Below, piece after piece: positions 1 through 7,193 of a DNA stretch of 64,000 nucleotides. The stretch spans positions 248,001 to 312,000 of the forward strand of contig NZ_BJTG01000006.1 in assembly GCF_013340205.1 (NCBI RefSeq), written 5' to 3'. How positions within the stretch are numbered: the stretch's first letter is position 1; each line of letters begins with the position of its first letter. This stretch comes from Anaeromyxobacter diazotrophicus (GTDB lineage: Bacteria > Myxococcota > Myxococcia > Myxococcales > Anaeromyxobacteraceae). A program made the translations under genes and the position numbers. The notes beneath the pieces were generated by a model that searched no databases, was not told where the DNA came from, and worked only from the letters and a program-made list of their open reading frames with translations.

Positions 1-1
1 C

Positions 2-1045
2 TACCGCATCCCGAAGGGCGTCCACGGCGCCATCGCCAACCGGTTCAAGATCATGAGCCGGCTCGACATCGCCGCCAAGAAGCCGCAGGACGGGCGCATC
101 CGCACCGCCCGCGGCGACGCCGAGATGGAGCTGCGCGTCTCCACCGTCCCGACCACCTTCGGCGACAAGATCGTCATCCGCATCCTCGACCCGAACGTGC
201 TGGTGCGCGACCTGTCGGAGCTGGGCTTCCTGCCCGACGAGCGCGAGACGTTCGAGCGCTGGCTCGACCGCCCGCACGGCCTCGTGATCGTGACCGGCCC
301 CACCGGCAGCGGGAAGACCACCACCCTCTACTCGGCGCTGCAGGCGCTCACCTCGCCGGAGGTGAACGTGGTCACCATCGAGGACCCGATCGAGATGGTG
401 CACGAGGACTTCAACCAGATCGCCGCCAACCCCAAGACCGGCACCGGGTTCGCGGACGCGCTCCGGCACGTCCTGCGGCAGGATCCCGACGTCATCATGG
501 TGGGCGAGGTGCGCGACGCCGAGACCGCCAGCCAGGCGGTGCAGGCGGCGCTCACCGGCCACATGGTGCTGACGACGCTCCACACGAGCGACTCCGTCGG
601 GGCGGTGGCGCGCCTGCGCGACCTGGGGGTGCCGAGCTTCCTGGTCGGCGCCACGCTCACCGGGGTGGTCGCGCAGCGGCTGGTGCGGCAGGTCTGCCCG
701 GCCTGCGCGCAGGACGTGCCCCTCACCGCCGACGAGGTGGCCGCGCTCGGGGTGAAGCACCCGGAGGACTGGGCCGGCAAGCTCCTCGCCCGCCGGGGGG
801 AGGGGTGCGCCAAGTGCCGCTACACCGGCTACTACGGGCGGACCGGGCTGTTCGAGGTGCTGCCCATGAACGCGCGGCTGCGCCACCTGGTGGCGGACGG
901 CGCCACGCCGGAGGTGCTGCAGCGGACGGCGCGCCAGGACGGGCTGCGCAGCCTGCGCGAGCACGCGGTGCGCAAGGTGGCGAGCGGCGTCACCTCCTTC
1001 GAGGAGGCGGTGCGCGGGACGGCCGACGCGGAGGGCTGGCGATGA
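2..1045 (+). CDS. Type II secretion / type IV pilus assembly ATPase (GspE/PilB family), 3' part
   Basis: This is the C-terminal 347 residues of a hexameric secretion ATPase that powers pseudopilus or pilus assembly at the inner membrane; the 5' end lies outside the window. The reading frame is open from base 2. The fragment shows Walker A (GPTGSGKTT, near fragment residue 99), an Asp box (TIEDPIE), Walker B (VIMVGEVRDAET) and the His box around TTLHT. A four-cysteine zinc element (CPAC, then CAKC) precedes the C-terminal domain, as in GspE and PilB. Nothing here separates GspE from PilB. The stop overlaps the start of the next gene (ATGA), so the two are probably co-translated. Confidence 0.93.
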   Translation, partial: YRIPKGVHGAIANRFKIMSRLDIAAKKPQDGRIRTARGDAEMELRVSTVPTTFGDKIVIRILDPNVLVRDLSELGFLPDERETFERWLDRPHGLVIVTGPTGSGKTTTLYSALQALTSPEVNVVTIEDPIEMVHEDFNQIAANPKTGTGFADALRHVLRQDPDVIMVGEVRDAETASQAVQAALTGHMVLTTLHTSDSVGAVARLRDLGVPSFLVGATLTGVVAQRLVRQVCPACAQDVPLTADEVAALGVKHPEDWAGKLLARRGEGCAKCRYTGYYGRTGLFEVLPMNARLRHLVADGATPEVLQRTARQDGLRSLREHAVRKVASGVTSFEEAVRGTADAEGWR

Positions 1046-2538
1046 GCTTCGTCGAGGAGCTGGCCGAGCTGCGCCGCACCGGGGCGCGCCTCCTGTACGT
1101 GGTGACCGACGAGGAGGAGCGCGCGGTGGCGCTCTGCCGGGCGGCGCTGGGGGGCGAGGCCGGAGTGGCCGTCTGGTCCCGCACGCGCGGGCTCGACCCG
1201 GTGGACCGCGCCGCCAAGGACCCGCACGCCGCGCTGGACGCGCTGCTCCGGCCGAACGCGGCCGAGAAGCCGCTGGCGGCGCTGCTGCTCGACTTCCACC
1301 ACGAGCTGGAGGACCGGTCGGTGGCACGCCACCTCCGCGACGTCCTCCCCGAGTTCTACCCGCGGCGGCGCTGCGCGGTCGTCATCGCGCCGGCGCTGCG
1401 GCTGCCGGAGGGGCTGGCCGCTGAGACGACCGTGCTGCGGCTCCCGCTCCCGGATCGCGAGGAGCTGGGGGCGGCGCTGGGCGCGCTCCTCACGGCGCGC
1501 GGCGCGGCCGCGGCGAACGCGCCGGCGCTCCACGCGATGCTGGGGGCGGCCGCTGGGCTCACCTACACGCAGGCGCAGCGCGCCTTCAGCCGCGCGCTGC
1601 ACGTCGACCCGGCGCTGGGGGAGCGCGCGGTCGCGATCGTGACGGAGGAGAAGGCGCGGCTGCTCGCCTCGGATCGCGGCCTCGAGCTGGTCGAGGTGAA
1701 GGAGCGCCCGGAGGACGTGGGGGGGCTGGAGGGCTTCAAGGCGTGGATCGGCGAGCGGGCGCTGGCGTTCGCGCACGACGCGCGCGGCTTCGGGCTGGCG
1801 GCGCCGCGCGGCGTGATGCTGCTCGGCGTGCAGGGCTGCGGCAAGTCGCTCGCCGCGAAGGCCGTGGCGGGGCTGCTCCGCATCCCGCTCGTCCGGCTCG
1901 ACCTGCCGTCGGTGCTCGGCGCGGGCGACGGGGCCGAGGAGGGGCTGGCGCGCGCGCTCGCCGCGGCCGAGGCCATCGCGCCCCTGGCGCTGTGGGTGGA
2001 CGAGATCGAGAAGGGGTTCGCCGGCAGCGCGCCGGGGGAGGGGACGGACCCGCGCGCCGCGCGCGTGCTGGGGACCTTCTCGACCTGGCTGCAGGAGCGG
2101 CGGGCGCCGGTGTTCGTGGTCGCGACCGCGAACGACGTGACGCGGCTCCCGCCCGAGCTCCTGCGCCGCGGCCGCTTCGACGAGCTGTTCTTCGTGGACC
2201 TCCCGGACCTCGAAGCGCGGCGCGCCATCCTCGCCCTGCACCTCCAGAAGCGGGGCCGCGGGCCCGAGGCGTTCGACCTCCCCGCCATCGCCGCCGCCTG
2301 CGACGGGTACTCCGGCGCCGAGCTGGAGCAGGTGGTGGTGGGGGCGCTCCACCGGGCCTACGCCCTCGGCCGCGAGGTGGAGACGCAGGATCTTCGCCGG
2401 CTGGCGCAGGACCTCGTGCCGCTCTACCGGACGTACGAGGAGCAGATCAAGGCGCTGCGCGAGTGGTCGCGCGGCCGCGCCCGCGGGGCGGGGCGCGAGA
2501 CGGCGGTGGTGGACCTGTTCCGGCGCGCAGAGCCGTGA
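1042..2538 (+). CDS. Ycf46-like AAA ATPase
   Basis: A 498-residue AAA protein. The N-terminal half (about 1-220) resembles the Ycf46 family, opening with a segment around LLYVVTDEEERAV. The AAA core has Walker A (GVQGCGKS, about residue 263), Walker B (LWVDEIEKGF, about 315), sensor 1 (VVATANDV) and an arginine-finger region (LRRGRFDE, about 373). The ATG lies inside the stop region of the secretion ATPase gene; I chose it because the reading frame upstream of it is the shadow of that gene. Family members are poorly characterised soluble ATPases. Coupling to a pilus or secretion motor gene could mean a remodelling role there, which is inference. Confidence 0.88.
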   Translation: MSFVEELAELRRTGARLLYVVTDEEERAVALCRAALGGEAGVAVWSRTRGLDPVDRAAKDPHAALDALLRPNAAEKPLAALLLDFHHELEDRSVARHLRDVLPEFYPRRRCAVVIAPALRLPEGLAAETTVLRLPLPDREELGAALGALLTARGAAAANAPALHAMLGAAAGLTYTQAQRAFSRALHVDPALGERAVAIVTEEKARLLASDRGLELVEVKERPEDVGGLEGFKAWIGERALAFAHDARGFGLAAPRGVMLLGVQGCGKSLAAKAVAGLLRIPLVRLDLPSVLGAGDGAEEGLARALAAAEAIAPLALWVDEIEKGFAGSAPGEGTDPRAARVLGTFSTWLQERRAPVFVVATANDVTRLPPELLRRGRFDELFFVDLPDLEARRAILALHLQKRGRGPEAFDLPAIAAACDGYSGAELEQVVVGALHRAYALGREVETQDLRRLAQDLVPLYRTYEEQIKALREWSRGRARGAGRETAVVDLFRRAEP

Positions 2539-2848
2539 TCTCCGCCTGCCCAGCTGGTCCTGACCCAGAGTAATTGGGGCAGCCGCGGCTTGGCCGCCTC
2601 CGGACCCAGAGTAGTCGAGGTCTCGCGCGGAGCCCGACTGGACGAGCCGCGGTGAGACCGTCAACTGGCGGGCAGCGATTCGGGAGATCTGGCGATCATT
2701 GGCCGGGCGGGGCGCACTCCGGAACGCTCTCGCCGCCCTCGTGCGCGCAGCACGTTGAAGGGAAGGCGTGAGGTCCTCGCCGCGATCACCGCGTCGCGGA
2801 TACGAGCGGGTGGCGGTTGTCGGTCGACTGCGCTCGTTCGATGCGCCG
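2539..2848. other. Non-coding stretch before the transposase, with an 11-base direct repeat
   Basis: I find no supportable gene in these 310 bases. The segment looks less GC-rich and less codon-structured than its surroundings. It carries a direct repeat GACCCAGAGTA at 2562-2572 and 2603-2613, 41 bases apart. Together with the adjacent transposase gene it probably forms one acquired or decayed segment. Confidence 0.4.
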
Positions 2849-3742
2849 TTACATCGTGGCGCAAGGAACGCCGTGGGCGATCCGTAACAGGTACGTGCCG
2901 GGAGGAAAGACCGCCGAACCATCGCCAGCCCGCCTCGCCTGCCACGCAGCCCGGTAGCGGGCGACGAACGCCGCGAGCCGCATGAGTGTTTCGATGCGTT
3001 TCCACTTGTCGTGCGCTGCGACGCGAGGGTTCAGGTTCCGGCGAGGCTCCGCGCGGACGGGGCGGTTCCACGGCTTCTGGGCCAGCACTCTGGCGACACC
3101 GACGAACGTCCGCCGGGCGCCTTCTGTGGCGCGACGCGCGCGATGCTCGAGCGCGGCGAGCGCGGTGCTGACCTGTTCACGGAACGTCTCGTGGGAGTCG
3201 AACCCGGGTGGCGAGCTCAGCGCGAGCTCGGCCGCCGCGGGCATGGAGCCGGTTGCGCTGAAGAACGTGTCGGGACGCGGCGCGCGTAGGGGTGCCCCGC
3301 CGATGTGTTCCGGCCCCGACCAGAGGCCCGGCCAGTCTCGCCCGCGCCCCACGAGGCCAGCGGCGACCGGGTTCGCCAGCACGTACGCGGTCTTTTCGAC
3401 GATGTCGGCTGGCGAGGTGAGGGCGACGGCGCTGTAGCTCGATGGTGCCCAGAAGGCTTCCCACCTGCCGAGGTGCGAGTTGATGGCGCGGGCTACGAGG
3501 GAGTCGAGGAACTGCTCGAACGCCGGGAGGCGAGCGAGAGGGTCGGTGAGGACGAGATGAAAGTGATTGGAGAGGACGCAGAACGCGTGGATCTGGACTC
3601 CGAAGCGCTCGGCGGCGACCGCCAGGACGTACAGGAAGATGGCGTTGATCGTGCGAGAAGGGCGGAGCAGGAACTGGCGCTGAGCGCATCGGCGGGTGAC
3701 GAGATACGTCGTGCCGGGGAGAACCTGGCGAGGCGCCGTCAT
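2849..3742 (-). CDS. REP-associated tyrosine (Y1/HUH) transposase
   Basis: A 297-residue protein of the Y1 transposase/RAYT family. These single-strand nucleases recognise palindromic REP-like sequences and are usually single-copy chromosomal genes. The HUH metal-binding pair is in SNHFHLVL (about residue 60), and a candidate catalytic tyrosine is in KTAYVLANPV (about 118). The C-terminal 120 residues are basic. Codon use and composition are less extreme than in neighbouring genes, fitting horizontal origin. A small dyad GTCCG-N5-CGGAC lies upstream at 3823-3837, but I cannot show that it is the cognate REP. The gene appears intact. Confidence 0.85.
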   Translation of the reverse strand: MTAPRQVLPGTTYLVTRRCAQRQFLLRPSRTINAIFLYVLAVAAERFGVQIHAFCVLSNHFHLVLTDPLARLPAFEQFLDSLVARAINSHLGRWEAFWAPSSYSAVALTSPADIVEKTAYVLANPVAAGLVGRGRDWPGLWSGPEHIGGAPLRAPRPDTFFSATGSMPAAAELALSSPPGFDSHETFREQVSTALAALEHRARRATEGARRTFVGVARVLAQKPWNRPVRAEPRRNLNPRVAAHDKWKRIETLMRLAAFVARYRAAWQARRAGDGSAVFPPGTYLLRIAHGVPCATM

Positions 3743-3870
3743 GAGCGGGGCGAGAGCAATGCGCGTGCCGATGCGAGAGCTGCGTCCTTGTGAATGAGTG
3801 CTGAGGATGGGCCGTTACTACCGTCCGAGTGGCGGACAGTGCGGGTGAATGGCGGAACTGTGGGTTGGGT

Positions 3871-4626
3871 TCAAGGGCGGCGGGCGCGCAGGGCGCGCCA
3901 GAGGATCGCGGCGAACGCGGGGTCCTGCATCAGGTAGCGGCGCCAGAGGCGGCGCGGCTCGCGGGCGAGGCGCCACAGCCACTCCAGCCCCGCGCGTGAG
4001 ACCCAGCGCGGCGCGCGGCGCACCCGGCCGGCGGCGAAGTCGAGCGCGGCGCCGACGCCGACCGCGACCGCGGGCGCGAGGGCGGCGCGGTGGCGGTGGA
4101 TCCACAGCTCCTGCTTGGGCGCGCCGAGCGCGACCAGCACGAGCTGCGGCCGCGCCGCGGCGAGCCTCGCGAGCGCGGCTGCGCTCTCGTCACCCGCCCC
4201 GTCGACCGTCAGTCGCGGCGCGTCGGCGCCGGCGACGACCAGCGCCGGGAAGCGCGCCCGGAGCCGCGCCGCTGCCTCGTCGGCGACGCCGGGGGCGCCG
4301 CCGAGCAGGTAGGTGCGCCAGCCGCGCGCGGCCGCGCGCTCGACGAGGGGCAGCAGGAGATCGGAGCCGGACACCTTCTCCGGGACGGGCGCCCCGAGGA
4401 GCCGGGACGCCCACACCACCGGCACGCCGTCCGCGAGCGACAGATCGGCCGCGGCGTAGGCGCGCGCGAGGTCGGGGACGCGCGAGGCCAGCACGACGTG
4501 GTCGACGTTGGGCGTGAAGACGGCCCCGCCGCGGCCCGCCTCCACCAGCGCCCCGATCCGGTCGAGCGCCTCGGCGGCGGTGACGCGGTCGACCGGGACC
4601 GCGCCCAGGACGAAGCGGGCGGTCAC
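3871..4626 (-). CDS. WecG/TagA/CpsF-family glycosyltransferase
   Basis: A 251-residue GT26 enzyme of the type that adds N-acetylmannosamine or a related sugar to a lipid-linked precursor of surface polysaccharide. The family signature is clear: TPNVDHVVLA near residue 38, LADGVPVVWASRLLG near 65, YLLGGAPGVA near 105, and VALGAPKQELWIHRH near 160. The GTG start overlaps the stop of the upstream phosphatase gene (GTGA at 4623-4626), so translation is probably coupled. The C-terminus is rich in Arg and Trp, as is usual for peripheral membrane binding in this family. The exact sugar donor cannot be read from sequence. Confidence 0.88.
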   Translation of the reverse strand: MTARFVLGAVPVDRVTAAEALDRIGALVEAGRGGAVFTPNVDHVVLASRVPDLARAYAAADLSLADGVPVVWASRLLGAPVPEKVSGSDLLLPLVERAAARGWRTYLLGGAPGVADEAAARLRARFPALVVAGADAPRLTVDGAGDESAAALARLAAARPQLVLVALGAPKQELWIHRHRAALAPAVAVGVGAALDFAAGRVRRAPRWVSRAGLEWLWRLAREPRRLWRRYLMQDPAFAAILWRALRARRP

Positions 4627-5426
4627 CGCGCCGCGAGGGCCGGCGCGAGCGCCGCCAGCAGGTGCTCGTGGACGAGGCCGTTGGAGGCCACGCAGTGCCC
4701 GGAGGCGACGGTGGCGGCGCCGGCGAGGTCGGTGAACCGGCCGCCCGCCTCCTCCACCAGCACCTTCATCGGCCCGAGGTCCCACAGCTGCACGCCGGCC
4801 TCGATCCACGCCTCGGCCCGGCCGGTGAGCACCATCGCGAATCCGGCCAGGTCGCCGTAGCAGCGGGTCCGGGCGCAGCTCGTGGCGAGCCGCTCCACCG
4901 GTCCGGCGAACGGCGGCGCGAGCAGCACGCGCGGCTCGCCGAGCTGGAGCGAGGCGTCCTCCCAGCGCACCACCCCCGAGACGCGCAGCGGCTCGGGCGC
5001 GCCGCCCCCCTTGGCGAGCCACGCCCCGCGCCCGCGCGCCGCGAAGTACACCTCGCCCGCCACCGGCAGCGCCATCGCGCCCACCACCACCTCGCCCTCG
5101 TGCTCGAGCGCCACGAGCGGGCCCCACAGCTCTTCGCCTCGCGTGAACCCTCGCGTGCCGTCGAGCGGATCGACGATCCAGCGCGTGGCCGCCGCGCCGG
5201 CGTGCGCCCCCGTCTCCTCGCCCAGCACCGCGTGATCGGGGAAGGCGGCCTTCACGATGGCGAGGATGGCCGCCTCCGACTCGCGGTCGGCGATCGTCAC
5301 GGGCGAGCGGTCGGGCTTCAGGTCCACCCGGACGCCGCGGCGGAAGTGGGCGAGCGCCGCGGCGGCGGCGGCCTCCACGGCGCGGCGCGCGGTGGCGAGC
5401 GCGAGATCGAGGTCGAGCGTCGGCAT
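4623..5426 (-). CDS. Inositol monophosphatase-family phosphatase (HisN-like histidinol-phosphatase)
   Basis: A 267-residue Mg-dependent phosphatase of the IMPase superfamily. The metal and substrate motifs are all present: VLGEETG near residue 68, WIVDPLDGTRGF near 84-95, and WDLGPMKVLVEEAGG near 216. The DGTRGF form, with Arg in place of Asn, is typical of the HisN branch, which removes phosphate from L-histidinol phosphate, so that activity is likely. Inositol or CysQ-type substrates remain possible. No other histidine genes are adjacent. It is the first gene of a pair with the glycosyltransferase. Confidence 0.82.
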   Translation of the reverse strand: MPTLDLDLALATARRAVEAAAAAALAHFRRGVRVDLKPDRSPVTIADRESEAAILAIVKAAFPDHAVLGEETGAHAGAAATRWIVDPLDGTRGFTRGEELWGPLVALEHEGEVVVGAMALPVAGEVYFAARGRGAWLAKGGGAPEPLRVSGVVRWEDASLQLGEPRVLLAPPFAGPVERLATSCARTRCYGDLAGFAMVLTGRAEAWIEAGVQLWDLGPMKVLVEEAGGRFTDLAGAATVASGHCVASNGLVHEHLLAALAPALAAR

Positions 5427-5473
5427 GGGCTGAGCCTAGCGCAGGCGCGGGCGCCGGTCGCCCGCGGCCTCGC

Positions 5474-5507
5474 AAAAAAAAGAGCGGCCGCCCCGGAGGG
5501 CGGCCGC
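5474..5507 (-). terminator. Rho-independent terminator of the CoA-transferase gene
   Basis: Read on the minus strand, a perfect 10-base-pair stem (arms 5498-5507 and 5484-5493, loop 5494-5497) is followed by a U-rich tract of eight T (5474-5481, preceded by TC). It lies about 26 bases past the stop of the CoA-transferase gene. It is the only textbook intrinsic terminator I see in the window. Confidence 0.85.
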
Positions 5508-5533
5508 GCGTGCTGCCGGGAGATCTCGCCGGT

Positions 5534-7060
5534 CTACTTCTTGGGCCTCATGTCACCCGTCTCGAGGTACCGGGTGTGGAACGAGAACGCCTCCTTGAGC
5601 ATGTGCGGCGACTGGAGGCCGGCGCTCGGGGACTTGCAGGAGCGCTTGAAGTAGTCCCACAGGATCGGCCGGTAGTCCGGGTGGGCGCACTTCTCGATGA
5701 TCTCCTTCGCGCGCTGCTTCGGGCTCTTCCCGCGCAGGTCGGCGAAGCCGAACTCCGTCACGTAGCCCATCGTGTCGTGCTCGGTGTGGTCGATGTGCGT
5801 CGCGAAGGGGACGATGGCCGAGATCTTCCCGTCCTTGGCGGTCGAGGGGGACATGAAGATGGTGTAGGCGGAGTTGCGGGCGAAGTCGCCCGACCCGCCG
5901 ATGCCGTTCTCGATGCCCTTGCCCACGATGTGGGTCGAGTTGACGTGGCCGTAGATGTCGGCCTCGACGAACCCGTTCATGGCGATGCAGCCGAGGCGGC
6001 GGATGACCTCGGGGCTGTTCGAGACGTCCTGCGGGCGCAGGATGATCTGCTTGCGGTAGCGGTCGATGTTCTTGTTGAACCGCTCCTGGCCCTCGGGCGA
6101 GACGGAGAAGGCGGTCGCGGAGGCGATGCGGAGCTTGCCCGAGTCGAGCAGGTCGAGCATGCCGTCCTGGATGACCTCGGTGTACGAGGTCATGTTCTCG
6201 AACTTGCCCTGGTTGAGGCCGACGAGCACCGCGTTGGCGATGTTGCCGACGCCCGACTGCAGCGGGGTGAGGCTGTTCGGGAGCCGGCCCGCCTTCACCT
6301 CGCCGTCGAGGAAGTCGAGGATGTGCTGCGCGATCTTCTTGTGGTCCTCGCCGGGCGCCTTGAAGGCGCCGTTGCGGTCGGGGAGCTTGGAGATGACGAC
6401 GGCCGCCACCTTGGAGACGTCGATCGGCATCGACGGCGTGCCGATGCGGTCATCGGCCTTCATCACCGGGATGGCCTTGCGATCGCCGTGCTTGCCCGGG
6501 ACGTTGAAGACGTCGTGCATCCCCTCGAGCCGCTCGTCCTGCCACTCGTTGACCTCGATGATGTACTTCTGCGCCATGTCGAGGTAGGCGGTGTTCATGC
6601 CGACGGACGAGCTGAAGACCAGTGAGCCGTCCTCGCGGATCTTCGCGACCTCGATGATGGCGAAGTCGATCTTGCCGTAGTAGCCGTACCGGACGAGGGT
6701 GCCGGCGTGGCTGAGGTGCATGTCCTGGTACTCGGCCGCGCCGGTGTTGATGCGCTCGCGCATCGTGGCGTCGCCGTTGTACGGGAAGCGGAACGCCACC
6801 GAGTCGGTGAGCGCCAGCGCCTGGTCGAGCTCGGGGCCGGTGGAGGCGCCGGTGAGGATGTTGAGGCGGAGCGGCTTGCCGCGGGTCTTGTCCTCCACGG
6901 CGCGCTGGGCGAGCGCGAGCGGGACCGCCTTCGGGTAGCCGGCGCCCGTGAAACCGCTCGTCGCGATGGTCGCGCCGGTCGAGATCATCGCGGCGGCCGC
7001 CTCGGCCGGCATGATCTTGTTCCACAGGGACTTGCAGAGAACTCGCGGATGCTCAGCCAT
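5534..7060 (-). CDS. Acetyl-CoA hydrolase / succinyl-CoA:acetate CoA-transferase
   Basis: A 508-residue class I CoA-transferase of the Ach1/AarC/Cat1 type. It exchanges CoA between acetyl-CoA, succinyl-CoA and free acids, allowing acetate use or release through a modified TCA cycle. The catalytic glutamate lies in GFVEADIYGHVNSTHI (about residue 365), followed by the glycine-rich oxyanion region GIGGSGDFARNSAYT. Length fits the family. The ATG at 7058-7060 is chosen because a strong GAGGAGG lies 8 bases upstream; the frame remains open farther upstream without homology. It is a single-gene unit with its own promoter candidate and terminator. Codon use suggests high expression. Confidence 0.93.
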   Translation of the reverse strand: MAEHPRVLCKSLWNKIMPAEAAAAMISTGATIATSGFTGAGYPKAVPLALAQRAVEDKTRGKPLRLNILTGASTGPELDQALALTDSVAFRFPYNGDATMRERINTGAAEYQDMHLSHAGTLVRYGYYGKIDFAIIEVAKIREDGSLVFSSSVGMNTAYLDMAQKYIIEVNEWQDERLEGMHDVFNVPGKHGDRKAIPVMKADDRIGTPSMPIDVSKVAAVVISKLPDRNGAFKAPGEDHKKIAQHILDFLDGEVKAGRLPNSLTPLQSGVGNIANAVLVGLNQGKFENMTSYTEVIQDGMLDLLDSGKLRIASATAFSVSPEGQERFNKNIDRYRKQIILRPQDVSNSPEVIRRLGCIAMNGFVEADIYGHVNSTHIVGKGIENGIGGSGDFARNSAYTIFMSPSTAKDGKISAIVPFATHIDHTEHDTMGYVTEFGFADLRGKSPKQRAKEIIEKCAHPDYRPILWDYFKRSCKSPSAGLQSPHMLKEAFSFHTRYLETGDMRPKK

Positions 7061-7131
7061 CGTGACGGCCTCCTCGATGCTTGGAAAGGACGGGACTTCA
7101 GGGGCTTCGAGCCGGGTCAAACAGCAGCGCG

Positions 7132-7171
7132 GTGAAATGTCACAGTACCTCCATGACACACACGGTGTGAA
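7132..7171 (-). promoter_or_regulatory. Promoter and two dyads upstream of the CoA-transferase gene
   Basis: On the minus strand, TTCACA (7166-7171) and TACTGT (7142-7147) are separated by 18 bases, a fair sigma-70-like pair about 75 bases before the start codon. A 5+3+5 palindrome (CACAC/GTGTG, 7157-7169) overlaps the -35 box. A second, imperfect dyad with outer arms GTGA and TCAC (7132-7143) overlaps the -10 region. The layout suggests a regulated promoter. The second dyad has a 4-base gap, not the 6 of a CRP site, so I do not name a regulator. Confidence 0.4.
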
Positions 7172-7193
7172 GGGGGAATTCCCGTGATCGCGG

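Noticed and set aside
7132-7143. CRP or FNR site upstream of the CoA-transferase gene
   Set aside because: Half-sites resemble CRP (GTGA/TCAC) but the gap is 4 bases, and the centre does not match FNR; no regulator named.
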